DNA of 36,838 nt from a virus. Positions 16,824-25,303 of the stretch are shown one piece after another. Location of the stretch: positions 1 to 36,838 of the IMG/VR virus record IMGVR_UViG_3300023112_000047. One strand, 5' to 3'. Below the pieces are notes generated by a model. It saw only the letters and a program-made list of their open reading frames with translations, ran no database searches and was not told the origin of the DNA. The position numbers and the translations under genes are program-made. Position 1 is the stretch's first letter. Each line of letters begins with the position of its first letter.

Positions 16824-16855
16824 GACAGACCCTATCCAATCGGGTAGGGTCTGTC
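16824..16855 (+). terminator. Strong hairpin after the phosphoesterase gene
   Basis: 14-bp stem (16824-16837 with 16842-16855, one G-U pair) around the loop AATC, followed by only two T's and then TTGTC. It is probably a terminator or 3' stabiliser. The left arm begins within a TTGACA, which could alternatively be a -35 box. Confidence 0.7.
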
Positions 16856-16883
16856 TTGTCTACGGACTTAAACAGATAAAAAA

Positions 16884-17078
16884 ATGGTAAAATACGAAAC
16901 AAAGGTAGTTGAAAAGACATTCGTTGTCTATGATGAAAATATGACACAAATCCACGTTTATATGGGGACATATGACAAAGATTCAATTTCAGATGAAATC
17001 ATCACACTCGATAAAGAGATTAAAGATGAAAAAGAGTTCCATACAGAGTTGTCCTATTGGATGATGGATAATCAATAG
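16884..17078 (+). CDS. Small protein of unknown function
   Basis: A 64-residue acidic protein, first of a run of genes to 19151. It is predicted to form a beta-strand-rich N-terminus (YETKVVEKTFVVYDEN) and an acidic helix. No family is recognised. The leader is A-rich without a Shine-Dalgarno sequence. Confidence 0.6.
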   Translation: MVKYETKVVEKTFVVYDENMTQIHVYMGTYDKDSISDEIITLDKEIKDEKEFHTELSYWMMDNQ

Positions 17079-17089
17079 AAATATAAATT

Positions 17090-17986
17090 ATGTTAAGCTA
17101 TTTAGATTTTGGACTACTTACAGATAATCAAGTTGAGAGAGGACAAACAGTATTATTACATGCAGCAGCAGGTACAGGCAAAACAACTCTTCTCCTTAAT
17201 TGGTTACATGTGAATAGTAGGGGTTCCAAATCCCCAAACGCAAAATACTTGACGTTTGAGGAATCCGAAGAAAATGTTGCGAAGACCTATAGTAGAATTA
17301 ATAATGGTAGCCTTGGAAATGTACAAATTCACTCATTGTCCACTGATGAAGAATTAATGCATCATATTGATAATGAAGATTCTGATCTTATTGTAATTGA
17401 CTCAATCAACGTAGTACAGATCACTAATAGAAGATACAATCTTAATAAACTATTTGATAAGATTACGCAATTAGCGGTTGAACATAATAAGACAATCTTT
17501 ATCATTAATCAACGAACCTCTGCCAATACCCCAAAGGGTGGTACGCACGGAAGTCATATGGTTAGTGCAGTATGGTCAATGGACAGATCTATACTTAATC
17601 CCAATCAAGTAATCTTCAAGGTTGTTAAAGATCGATATGGTGCAAGGATCAATGCATTATTGGAAATGACTTCCCTTGGCATGAATTTAATTCAACCAAG
17701 AATCACATGGACTGACAAAGACCTTATTAGAGAGGTACGTTCAGCAAGAAAACCTATCTTGAAGTTGTTCAAGAATAATTATAAGAAGGTAACTACTAAA
17801 CTTATTCATAATAAGACTCCATTCAGCGAAGATGTGATAAACAAAGCCATTGAATATTTAGTCGAAGATAAAGTAATCAAAACAAAGGGTAGAGATGGTT
17901 ATATCACCACTGACACACAAACATTCTTCGAAAAGCTGAAGGGTGTTTTTGGAACAACATACAAAATAGCAAAATTAGCAAAATAA
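17090..17986 (+). CDS. RecA/KaiC/RadA-type ATPase
   Basis: A 298-residue protein with a Walker A AAAGTGKTT at 25-33 and Walker B LIVID at 100-104, followed by a strand ending in INQRTS that corresponds to the third core strand with its sensor Gln. This is the RecA-superfamily core of RadA/KaiC/DnaB-like ATPases, but without a recognised DnaB N-terminal domain. The C-terminal 90 residues look like a winged helix (KTPFSEDVINKAIEYLVEDKVIKTKGRDGYITT). It may act in recombination or as a helicase-like factor. The next gene starts on its stop codon. Confidence 0.7.
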   Translation: MLSYLDFGLLTDNQVERGQTVLLHAAAGTGKTTLLLNWLHVNSRGSKSPNAKYLTFEESEENVAKTYSRINNGSLGNVQIHSLSTDEELMHHIDNEDSDLIVIDSINVVQITNRRYNLNKLFDKITQLAVEHNKTIFIINQRTSANTPKGGTHGSHMVSAVWSMDRSILNPNQVIFKVVKDRYGARINALLEMTSLGMNLIQPRITWTDKDLIREVRSARKPILKLFKNNYKKVTTKLIHNKTPFSEDVINKAIEYLVEDKVIKTKGRDGYITTDTQTFFEKLKGVFGTTYKIAKLAK

Positions 17987-18471
17987 TGGAAAATAGAGAA
18001 GAATTATTCAAAGAATTATATGATAATAAATTAGGTCTTACTATGCGAGAGATTGCATTGATTTCCGCCTTTATTACTATTCCCGACCACACAACTATAA
18101 AAGAGCGATTCAGTAGTAATAGTGACAGCAGTATTACTCACATATTCAATGACTTAATTGATAAAGGTGTTATTGAGGTTGATACGGATGGTAATATGAC
18201 TGGCATCAACTTGACATTACCTGAAGAAAAAGTTCAGTGGGAATTTATGCGTGTCAATAATGTTGGTTTCTATAGTGCGATCATTGGCAATGATCGATGG
18301 AATGCATTCTATAACGATAGTAATAATTGGGAGGCAGTCAATACAACATCATTAGGTAATGAAGTTGTAATTGGAACACATTGTCGATATGACCTAATAA
18401 ACCTAATCATAGAATCAAGACGAGTTTTAGATACTAGAAATTCTTGTCTTACTGGATCTATATCTTCTTAA
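17986..18471 (+). CDS. Unknown protein with winged-helix-like segment
   Basis: A 161-residue protein whose first half (about 18-65, TMREIALISAFITIPDHTTIKERFSS...FNDLIDKGVIEVDTDG) resembles a winged helix with its beta wing. It overlaps the ATPase gene by 1 nt, so the two are translated together and may form a complex. No family is identified. Confidence 0.6.
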   Translation: MENREELFKELYDNKLGLTMREIALISAFITIPDHTTIKERFSSNSDSSITHIFNDLIDKGVIEVDTDGNMTGINLTLPEEKVQWEFMRVNNVGFYSAIIGNDRWNAFYNDSNNWEAVNTTSLGNEVVIGTHCRYDLINLIIESRRVLDTRNSCLTGSISS

Positions 18472-18788
18472 TGGGTAATAATATAAATGTAGGTCTGGAT
18501 GGACTATATGATGAATATGAAGTAGCTCAACAATCTATAGATGATTTGGCTACTAAGGTTGCATCTATTAATATTGAGGGATTGGAGCTGACAAACAAGC
18601 TCTTGAAATTGGAGAAAATGCGCGATCAATCTCCAATCATCATACCTAGTTTAGAAGAAAAGATCTTTTTATTGACGAAAGAGATTGACAAATATTTCGA
18701 TATAGTGGAGGATCTGTTTGACGAGATTGAGGTGGAACACTTCCTCACCTACGGAGCAAAAGGAGAAAATCCAAATAATGAAGAATAA
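18471..18788 (+). CDS. Predicted coiled-coil protein of unknown function
   Basis: A 105-residue protein starting with its ATG overlapping the previous stop (TAATG at 18469-18473). An upstream in-frame ATG at 18444 is less likely. It is nearly all helix with heptad-like Leu/Ile spacing (AQQSIDDLATKVASINIEGLELTNKLLKLEKMRDQ). It is part of the same operon as the ATPase. Confidence 0.6.
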   Translation: MGNNINVGLDGLYDEYEVAQQSIDDLATKVASINIEGLELTNKLLKLEKMRDQSPIIIPSLEEKIFLLTKEIDKYFDIVEDLFDEIEVEHFLTYGAKGENPNNEE

Positions 18789-18824
18789 AATTACATATGA
18801 TATTATCACTCTATATGAGTGATT

Positions 18825-19151
18825 ATGAATATCCAGAATATTAAAAACATGATTTCGTTTCTCAATAATGAGAATCAGACATACACTCGATTTGTTATTA
18901 TTGATGACAAAATCTACGAAACGTGGAATGGAACGCATTGCGAAGAAGTTTCTCCTAGAAAGATTTATACATATTATCAAGACGTAAAATACTGCCAATA
19001 TGGTAGTGCATCAAGAGTGTATTATACAAACTTTCTTAATAGAAGAAATCGCAGAAAAACAAAACAACTCATTCACAACGAAGAATGGGATAAAATGCCC
19101 CAAAGAACTCAAAAGGTTTATAGGGAGCGTATTGCATGGTATATTGATTAA
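18825..19151 (+). CDS. Small basic protein of unknown function
   Basis: A 108-residue protein rich in Tyr, Asn and Arg, with a basic stretch NRRNRRKTKQ (about 74-83) that may bind nucleic acid. The ATG at 18825 is preferred over a GTG 6 nt upstream. No known family is recognised. Confidence 0.55.
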   Translation: MNIQNIKNMISFLNNENQTYTRFVIIDDKIYETWNGTHCEEVSPRKIYTYYQDVKYCQYGSASRVYYTNFLNRRNRRKTKQLIHNEEWDKMPQRTQKVYRERIAWYID

Positions 19152-19193
19152 TATTCCATTTTTATCAATTAAAATAAAATAAAATATAATAAA

Positions 19194-19748
19194 ATGAAAC
19201 ATATAGTACAAGACATATTCGAAGGAGATTGGGACGCAATGATCCAAGTATGCAACCCCTTCAATATTTGGGGGAGTGGAATCGTAATTCCTATCAAGAA
19301 CAAATATCCACAAGCTTATGAAGCTGATCTTAAAACTAAGGATATGACAATTGAAGATAAGATTGGAACATATACATATGGAATTGGAGATGATAAAAAA
19401 GTCATTGCTAACCTATACGCAATGACCCATCTTGGAGTCGGTTCTAATCCAATGGACAGTGGTATTGAGACACAACCAACTGTACCATTCTCAGAATATG
19501 CGTTTTATACAGCCCTTGATTCATTCCTACAAAACGCTTTGTTTGGTATGGACGATCTACATAAAACAATTAATAGAAATAGATATATTCAAACTGAACC
19601 AATTAAGATTGGTGTACCTTATAATGTGGGATGTTGTAGGGCAGGAGGATCTTGGTCAACAGTGAAACGTATTCTTACAGATATGGAAAATGATGATCAA
19701 TACTATGGAGATATTGAATTCGTTGTATATCAACTTCCAACACGATAA
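19194..19748 (+). CDS. Macro-domain protein (ADP-ribose phosphatase-like)
   Basis: A 184-residue protein. MIQVCNPFNIWGSGIVIPIKNKYPQAYEAD (about 16-45) is the macro-domain hallmark: the NxxxxxGxGIxxxIxxxFP...YE signature that holds ADP-ribose. GVGSNPMDSGIE (about 82-93) and VGCCRAGGSWSTV (about 147-159, the glycine-rich pyrophosphate loop) follow. Relatives are ADP-ribose-1''-phosphate phosphatases or ADP-ribosyl hydrolases. Its place directly before the NAMPT gene suggests it processes ADP-ribose products when NAD+ is rebuilt, which is inference. The leader has AATAAAATAAAATATAAT repeats before the ATG. Confidence 0.7.
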   Translation: MKHIVQDIFEGDWDAMIQVCNPFNIWGSGIVIPIKNKYPQAYEADLKTKDMTIEDKIGTYTYGIGDDKKVIANLYAMTHLGVGSNPMDSGIETQPTVPFSEYAFYTALDSFLQNALFGMDDLHKTINRNRYIQTEPIKIGVPYNVGCCRAGGSWSTVKRILTDMENDDQYYGDIEFVVYQLPTR

Positions 19749-19775
19749 CTAAGAACTTTAACAAAATACTATAAT

Positions 19776-21206
19776 ATGATCACTAATAATTTAATTTTTA
19801 CACTAGACGCATATAAATGGGATCACGAAAGTCTCTATCCAGAAGGATTTGAGAATAGTTATTCATATATGGTGTGTCGAAGTGATGAAACACACAAAGA
19901 ATCAATTTTCTTCGGGCTGCAAGGCATCATCAAGAAATGGCTCATTCCTGTTGTAACACAAGCCATGCTCAATGAAGCAAAGGAATTTGCCATTCATGCA
20001 TTTGGTGATGATTCATGTATTAATCATGAGTCTTGGCAGAAGATTATTGACGAAATGGGAGGCAAACTCCCAGTTCTTATTAAGGCTATTCCAGAAGGCA
20101 GTAAAACAAGAAAACTAACTTGTTTAGTTACTGTGGAAGCCACGAAAGATGGTTATGGATGGTTATCGTCTGCACTTGAGACAGTCATTCAAACTGGCTG
20201 GTATACAATGCAGTGTGCTACAAGATCACATGAGATTGTGAAGGGTATTAAGGGATTTATGGATGAGAGTTCAGATAATGAATGGCTCTATCAATATAGT
20301 CTTGTGGATTTTGGACAGAGGGGCACTACATGTATGGAACAAGCTGGTCTTGGAGGAATGAGCGTATTACTTAATACAATTTCATCCGATTCAATGATGG
20401 CAGTCCCATATGCAGTAAATTACTATAATGCAGATGTGACCAATTTACTTAAATCAGTTCGAGCCACTGAACATGCAGTCAGTACCCCTTATGGGGAGGG
20501 TGTGGGTGAATTATCATATGTTAGAAACATTCTCAAGAAACACCCAAATGGTATTAAGTCCTTTGTAGCAGACACTAATGGAATTGTCCAATTTGTCATG
20601 GATAAACTACCAATTCTCAAAGAAGATATTATTGCTCATTGGAAAAATGGAAAAGGTCTTGTTAATAAGACTGTTATTCGACCAGATTCAAAAAGATTTG
20701 AAGGGGATACCCCAGCAAAGCAATGTTTGTGGCTTGTAGAAGAACTTGGCGAAATATTCGGGTTTACCCAAAATGATAAAGGGTATAATGTACTGCATCC
20801 ATGTATCGGAGCCATTTATGGAGATTCATTAACACAAAATGACATTACGGAAGTGTATCAAACACTCATTGATAATGGATGGAGTGCTGAGAATATGTTA
20901 GTTGGTATGGGGGGTGGATTACTTCAACGTGATTTCCATAGAGATGTATTGGCAACTGCGTTCAAAGCTAGTTGCCAAAAATTCTTTGGAGTGTGGAGAG
21001 ATGTTAAGAAGAAAACCACAGAGGCATTTAAACGTAGTCTATCTGGAAAATTCTCAACTGTTAAAAGAAATGGAATTCTCGTAACTGTCCCCCAACTAGA
21101 TGAAGATTCTCCAGAGAGAGATTATCTAGAACCTGTCTATAAGGATGGTGTTCTTCTGAGAGATCAGAGTTTTGAAGAAATAAAGAAAATAGTTTGGGAT
21201 ATTTAG
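19776..21206 (+). CDS. nadV: Nicotinamide phosphoribosyltransferase (NAMPT/NadV)
   Basis: A 476-residue protein, near the 480-495 of the family. It has the N-terminal LDAYKWDHESLYP (cf. DSYKVTHYKQYP), DFGQRGTTCMEQAGLGG (about 180-196), the catalytic-histidine segment SVRATEHAVSTPYGE (about 229-243), VIRPDS (about 306-311), GDSLTQNDI and the PRPP-site GMGGGLLQ (about 376-383). It joins nicotinamide and PRPP to make NMN, the first step of NAD+ salvage. NadV is known from large vibriophages such as KVP40. Here the partners are separate genes downstream. A homing endonuclease gene starts 23 nt after the stop. Confidence 0.9.
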   Translation: MITNNLIFTLDAYKWDHESLYPEGFENSYSYMVCRSDETHKESIFFGLQGIIKKWLIPVVTQAMLNEAKEFAIHAFGDDSCINHESWQKIIDEMGGKLPVLIKAIPEGSKTRKLTCLVTVEATKDGYGWLSSALETVIQTGWYTMQCATRSHEIVKGIKGFMDESSDNEWLYQYSLVDFGQRGTTCMEQAGLGGMSVLLNTISSDSMMAVPYAVNYYNADVTNLLKSVRATEHAVSTPYGEGVGELSYVRNILKKHPNGIKSFVADTNGIVQFVMDKLPILKEDIIAHWKNGKGLVNKTVIRPDSKRFEGDTPAKQCLWLVEELGEIFGFTQNDKGYNVLHPCIGAIYGDSLTQNDITEVYQTLIDNGWSAENMLVGMGGGLLQRDFHRDVLATAFKASCQKFFGVWRDVKKKTTEAFKRSLSGKFSTVKRNGILVTVPQLDEDSPERDYLEPVYKDGVLLRDQSFEEIKKIVWDI

Positions 21207-21215
21207 TAGTGTTAT

Positions 21216-21223
21216 ACTAAATA
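21216..21223 (+). promoter_or_regulatory. Late promoter octamer ACTAAATA for the second homing endonuclease
   Basis: It lies 5 nt before the ATG at 21229. It is the only late octamer with start-codon spacing found inside the NAD+ module, so the selfish gene carries its own late promoter. Confidence 0.65.
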
Positions 21224-21228
21224 CTCTC

Positions 21229-22194
21229 ATGACACAGAGAGATTCGCAATCAAAAAATATAAACTCCTCAGATGGATTATTTAAGACATTAACCACCGAG
21301 GAGTTTATATTAAAGGCTATAGAAGTCCATGGCAACACATTCGATTATTCGAGGGTTGTGTATGAAAAAAGTAAACAAAAAGTGGAAATAGTATGCCCTC
21401 TTCATGGGGCATTTTTACAAATACCTAATTCTCATTTAATGGGTCGGGGCTGTAAAAAATGTTCGAGGCATAGAGCTTCTATAAAAAATACAATTTCTTT
21501 TGATGAATTTGAAGAGAAAGCTTTACACACTCATGGAGATTATTATGTATATGATAGAGATTCATACACAGGAACATCAGATCATATAGTAATAACATGT
21601 CCTGTGCATGGGGAATTTATGCAGAAAGGAATTGAACATATTCGGGGCAAGGGGTGTTATATATGTGGACAAGAAAAGAGATTTAAATCGAAGACTAAGG
21701 ATACTAATTGGTTTCTAGAAAAGGCAAAATGTGTTCATGGCGATTTATATGAGTACAATCAAGTAGACTATAAAAAAATTAAAGAAAAGGTTAAAATAGA
21801 ATGCACAAAACATGGAGAATTTGCACAAACCCCTCAATTACACTTAAATGGTGGAGGTTGCCCTAAGTGTAGATCTTCTAAAGGGGAGAAAAAAATCAGA
21901 AATTATTTTAATGAATGTGGTATGATATTTGAAGAACAAAAAACTTTTGATGGTTGTATAGATAAAAGATCTCTAAAATTTGATTTCTTCATCAATAATA
22001 AATTGATAGAATTTCAAGGAATTCAACATTATATATCAATAGATCATTTTGGCGGCGAAGATGCTTTATTGGGTAGGCAGAAAAAAGATCAAATTAAGAG
22101 AGATTTTTGTGAGGAAAATAACATACCTCTTTTGGAGATAAGATATGATGATAAAAACTGGAAAAGAAAAATGCAAAAATTTCTCAAGATATAG
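21229..22194 (+). CDS. Free-standing PD-(D/E)XK homing endonuclease
   Basis: A 321-residue relative of the protein at 5110. Three treble-clef-like repeats have CPLHG/CPVHG/CTKHG (about 56, 122, 186) and closing GC-x-x-C pairs. The C-terminal nuclease domain (about 220-321) has SLKFDFFINNKLIEFQGIQHY and a DQIKRDFCEENNIPLLEIRY helix-strand. These are metal-binding DNA-recognition modules and a VSR-like nuclease. It interrupts the NAD+ module between the NAMPT and HAD genes. A C-terminal fragment of a relative lies immediately downstream at 22271-22351. Confidence 0.8.
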   Translation: MTQRDSQSKNINSSDGLFKTLTTEEFILKAIEVHGNTFDYSRVVYEKSKQKVEIVCPLHGAFLQIPNSHLMGRGCKKCSRHRASIKNTISFDEFEEKALHTHGDYYVYDRDSYTGTSDHIVITCPVHGEFMQKGIEHIRGKGCYICGQEKRFKSKTKDTNWFLEKAKCVHGDLYEYNQVDYKKIKEKVKIECTKHGEFAQTPQLHLNGGGCPKCRSSKGEKKIRNYFNECGMIFEEQKTFDGCIDKRSLKFDFFINNKLIEFQGIQHYISIDHFGGEDALLGRQKKDQIKRDFCEENNIPLLEIRYDDKNWKRKMQKFLKI

Positions 22195-22235
22195 ATATTC
22201 GAAAAAAAAAACTCGAAATAGAGCAAAAAAAGACG

Positions 22236-22263
22236 TTGACAAGGGGGTTATTCTTGGTAGAGT
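22236..22263 (+). promoter_or_regulatory. Possible sigma70-like promoter before the HAD gene
   Basis: TTGACA (22236-22241), 16 nt, TAGAGT (22258-22263). A hairpin of 8 bp (22243-22250 with 22263-22270) overlaps it, which makes the call weak. The predicted start lies about 35 nt before the ATG at 22305. Confidence 0.35.
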
Positions 22264-22270
22264 AGCCCCC

Positions 22271-22351
22271 GACAACAACTTTAAATTACTAGAAATAAAA
22301 TATAATGGTGAACAATGGAGAGAAAAAATTAGAGAATTCTTGTACGAATAG
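22271..22351 (+). pseudogene. C-terminal remnant of a homing endonuclease
   Basis: The frame that ends at 22351 encodes DNNFKLLEIKYNGEQWREKIREFLYE. It resembles the end of the intact endonuclease upstream (ENNIPLLEIRYDDKNWKRKMQKFLKI) at about 11 of 25 positions. No matching N-terminus is present in this frame. It overlaps the beginning of the HAD reading frame in another frame. Confidence 0.6.
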
Positions 22352-22793
22352 ATATGTTAAGTTATTCGAGAATGCATTTGAAATAGCGGAAGAGAGAAAT
22401 TTTGATAAGATTTATGTGGTAGTCGATGTACATAATACCATCCTCCTACCTAATTATGATGGTATAGCCAATGAGTATTATCCTCTAGCCCCAACAGTGT
22501 TACAACACCTCTCTAAGAGAGAAGATGTAGTTCTCATTATGTGGACATGTTCAACTAAAGAAGATAGAGAGATATACAATGAATTCTTTAAGAAGGATGG
22601 TATTCACTTTGACTACATTAACGAAAATCCAGAAGTAGCAGGTAAAGTGCAATGGGGCGACTTTGATACAAAGATGTATGCCAATGTCATATTGGATGAT
22701 AAAGCTGGATTCTTTCCAGAAACAGATTGGCACGACCTATTAAACTATTTTGCGTGTAAATGTCTTGAAGAAGAGGAACCCCCAAAATTATAA
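22305..22793 (+). CDS. HAD-superfamily phosphatase-like protein
   Basis: A 162-residue reading frame. VVVDVHNTIL (about 38-47) is a HAD motif I in which the second Asp is replaced (DxHxT), VLIMWTCS supplies motif II, and ANVILDDKAGFF (about 132-143) is motif IV, so it is probably a small 5'-nucleotidase-like phosphatase or an inactive relative. The N-terminal 20 residues are read from sequence that in another frame encodes the end of a homing endonuclease, so the true start is uncertain. The ATG at 22354 right after the remnant's stop would be natural but is one base out of frame. Either a frameshift or a new start has arisen here. Confidence 0.6.
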   Translation: MVNNGEKKLENSCTNRYVKLFENAFEIAEERNFDKIYVVVDVHNTILLPNYDGIANEYYPLAPTVLQHLSKREDVVLIMWTCSTKEDREIYNEFFKKDGIHFDYINENPEVAGKVQWGDFDTKMYANVILDDKAGFFPETDWHDLLNYFACKCLEEEEPPKL

Positions 22794-22797
22794 TATT

Positions 22798-23079
22798 ATG
22801 AAATTACTTATCGACAATGAATTGAACCTACAAGTAGGTTATGTAGATCTAGACCTCTTAAAAGAATGTTCTATATATCATAGAGTGAAGGATTCTGTAA
22901 TAAAAATCCCAGCACAAAAAATTGCCCTTGATGAAGAAGATATGAATCAGTTATTACTATATTGCTTTGATATGTTATTATTTGAATATGCATATCTATG
23001 TGATTCATATCTCACACTACAGGTTGTCCAAATAAAGGAAGGATATACGTTGACTCCACCCCCATACGATGAAAAATAA
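22798..23079 (+). CDS. Small protein of unknown function in the NAD+ module
   Basis: A 93-residue protein, ATG at 22798 four nt after the HAD stop; an in-frame ATG at 22750 overlaps the HAD gene and is less likely. It is rich in Leu and Asp/Glu with a helical middle (LDEEDMNQLLLYCFDMLLFEYAYL). No family is recognised. It overlaps the next gene by 11 nt. Confidence 0.6.
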   Translation: MKLLIDNELNLQVGYVDLDLLKECSIYHRVKDSVIKIPAQKIALDEEDMNQLLLYCFDMLLFEYAYLCDSYLTLQVVQIKEGYTLTPPPYDEK

Positions 23080-23512
23080 AATTATAACAATGGGGTGTGG
23101 ATCAGAAGTTCCCAAAGCTGTTATGGGTGAAGGGTCATCAAATTATCTTGATTCAATCAACATACTGTATAGTAGGGAATCCATTGACAATTTTCTAGGG
23201 TTTGATCCTACAGAGGAGAACATCAAATATGTTTCCTATGCTATGGTTAAAGGCGCGTTAATACATGCAGGAGTATCATATAACGAAGAGGCGCGTGAAG
23301 ATGACCTTAGAGTTATTGTAGTCACAGCTTCCACATTCGTAACAAATCAGAGAAAGGGGAGATTGAATAGATATGTCATTGGATATATAGACTTGACAAA
23401 GGACTATGATCCAGTGAAGGTCAATATAGACACTGACGAACTAACATATACATCAAGAACACTTGATGAATCATTGATTGCGGATCATGTAGCTAAATTA
23501 CTCAAAAAATGA
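23069..23512 (+). CDS. CinA/PncC-like protein (possible NMN deamidase)
   Basis: A 147-residue protein, the size of a stand-alone PncC domain (about 160). MGEGSSNYLDSINILYSRESIDNFLGF (about 19-45) matches the CinA C-terminal pattern ESSTGG...GVVAYSNE.K..LLGV in order and spacing, and YVSYAMVKGAL fits the later VS..VA..MA.GA helix. DLRVIVVTAS and NRYVIGYIDL would be the following strands. CinA-C hydrolyses NMN to nicotinate mononucleotide plus ammonia, which would feed the adenylyltransferase next door. The match is by pattern only; the catalytic Ser/Thr are suggested by SS at about 23-24. Confidence 0.45.
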   Translation: MKNKIITMGCGSEVPKAVMGEGSSNYLDSINILYSRESIDNFLGFDPTEENIKYVSYAMVKGALIHAGVSYNEEAREDDLRVIVVTASTFVTNQRKGRLNRYVIGYIDLTKDYDPVKVNIDTDELTYTSRTLDESLIADHVAKLLKK

Positions 23513-24087
23513 AAAATAGCATCGTACTATATTCAGGAAGTTTTGACCCATTTCATGTAGGTCACTATTTTGTAGCTAATATGGCGTTCATTGCCACTGA
23601 TGCAAAACTCATAGTTTTTGAAGTATCAACTGAACACCCTATTAAGGGTAAAATCAAGAAAGAAGACCTTAAAGAGCGTATTGCGGCTATTAAACATAGT
23701 GTTGGTATGTTACCCTTTGCAGTGCATTTAAACACTGCACCCAAATACCTAGATAAAGCCATTAAATACGCCTCAGATGGGTATGACAGCATTACATTCG
23801 TAGTTGGTAGTGACGTATGGCAAAAGTGGGGCGATAGCTTCGTGGACGATTTCAGAGACTTTTCTCTAATTCCAGTCAAATTCCTTGTTTTCGCAAGGGA
23901 AGGCTATAGGGATAATTTACTGATTGAACCTAATTTGCTACATAAGGCAAGTTTTAGCTTGACCATCCCCGAACAATATGGCAATCTTTCGTCATCACAA
24001 CTCCGCAGAGAGAAAGCAGAGAGTGGAAATTACAACCACCCCTCAGTAGAGGAGATATACAACAACAATAAAAATAAAATTAAATGA
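23509..24087 (+). CDS. NMN/NaMN adenylyltransferase (NadD/NadM-like)
   Basis: A 192-residue protein with the nucleotidyltransferase GSFDPFHVGH at 10-19 and the C-terminal LSSSQLRR at 160-167, equivalent to the ISSTxIR motif. These bind ATP and the pyridine mononucleotide. It makes NAD+ from NMN (or NaAD from NaMN) and ATP, completing salvage after NAMPT. Length fits NadD. Overlaps of 4 nt with both neighbours indicate one operon. Confidence 0.85.
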   Translation: MKNSIVLYSGSFDPFHVGHYFVANMAFIATDAKLIVFEVSTEHPIKGKIKKEDLKERIAAIKHSVGMLPFAVHLNTAPKYLDKAIKYASDGYDSITFVVGSDVWQKWGDSFVDDFRDFSLIPVKFLVFAREGYRDNLLIEPNLLHKASFSLTIPEQYGNLSSSQLRREKAESGNYNHPSVEEIYNNNKNKIK

Positions 24088-25298
24088 ATCTATTATCACT
24101 AGTTACTAAGCCACTTAAAAAAGTTTATGGGGCAGAAATTAAAGACAAAACTGCACCTAGACCTTGGGGTATGCGAACTAAGAGAAGTTCAGCAGCATAT
24201 CGTTCAATGGTTTATACATTTGGCGACATTGATAATGTTCCAGCCTTTGTAAGAAATAATGGTTGTCCTTGGGCAATGGTTAGCACAGCTTCAATTCTAT
24301 TACTTCCTCTTACATTCACTATCAAGAATGTTATTAAGCCTATCAAATATCTTGGAGAGAAAATCAAAGTATCCGATCTAGCATCAAAGAAACGAGTAAA
24401 GGGTATGACACAGCTTGAAGCAATTGATGCAATTGAAAAGTTCTTCAATGAAACAGATATCACTACATATGACCTGAAGAAATATTGGTGGAATGATTGT
24501 GGTGATTTTAATGAATCATTTGATCGGTGGAAGGATTTTGATAGTGATACAATTGGAATAGGAATATATGGAAGGTGTTTGAAACACACACTACCATTTG
24601 AAGATGGAGAATTTAAGTTTCCTAATGCAATTAGAGAAAATGCTAAGAATGGATCTATAAGAGCATATTCTTACGAGCTTGAACATATCAAAAGAATGTT
24701 TTCAATGATACAGTCTGATCCTCTCACATCAAGCACAATCATGCATCTATACATGCGAATTTTCATATGTAAGAATGCAGATACTTGGAAAGAAACATTT
24801 AAAAATATCGAAGTTCCTAATAAGGAAGATAATCCTATTATTAAACAAGTGATGTTGGATCTTGTAAAGGATGATGCAAGGAGGAAGCGTATTGAGAAGA
24901 TTTGCATGATTACTACTAAGGTGGGACAAACAATATCAAAAGTAATTCTTAATGTAGGTGTAGTAACAGTATTACTGGGTATCATTATAGGACTTATTCA
25001 ATTCTTCACAAATGTTGGCGCAGTAGGTACTTGGTTTGGATCATGGATCTTCTCATTCCTAGACTTTACGTGGAAGCTTATTTTAGGATGTATTGGAGTA
25101 GTATTAGCAGGTGGGTTGGTTGCATTTGTATGGTGTAACTTCATCGATCCTGATGATAAAGTCGGACCAAAACTTAATAAAGTTGGAACTAAAATATTCA
25201 CACCATTTGAATTCATCTTTAGCGCAATTGGTTCTGTCGTAAAGACACTATTCATGGTGTTCAAGAGCGAATGTCCTATCAACGAATTTGAAGACTAA
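24084..25298 (+). CDS. Membrane protein of unknown function in the NAD+ module
   Basis: A 404-residue protein. Hydrophobic stretches appear near 68-82 and clearly at about 290-315 (VILNVGVVTVLLGIIIGLIQFF) and 327-350 (LILGCIGVVLAGGLVAFVW); the central 120-280 region is soluble and charged. It sits between the adenylyltransferase and the Nudix gene and overlaps the former by 4 nt. I recognise no family. A role in transport or in acting against a membrane-linked defence is possible but not shown. Confidence 0.6.
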   Translation: MNLLSLVTKPLKKVYGAEIKDKTAPRPWGMRTKRSSAAYRSMVYTFGDIDNVPAFVRNNGCPWAMVSTASILLLPLTFTIKNVIKPIKYLGEKIKVSDLASKKRVKGMTQLEAIDAIEKFFNETDITTYDLKKYWWNDCGDFNESFDRWKDFDSDTIGIGIYGRCLKHTLPFEDGEFKFPNAIRENAKNGSIRAYSYELEHIKRMFSMIQSDPLTSSTIMHLYMRIFICKNADTWKETFKNIEVPNKEDNPIIKQVMLDLVKDDARRKRIEKICMITTKVGQTISKVILNVGVVTVLLGIIIGLIQFFTNVGAVGTWFGSWIFSFLDFTWKLILGCIGVVLAGGLVAFVWCNFIDPDDKVGPKLNKVGTKIFTPFEFIFSAIGSVVKTLFMVFKSECPINEFED

Positions 25299-25303
25299 TA
25301 AAT

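Noticed and set aside
16822-16850. TTGACA...TAGGGT as a promoter
   Set aside because: The bases are the two arms of the 14-bp hairpin after the phosphoesterase gene, and the -10 is weak; the terminator reading is simpler.
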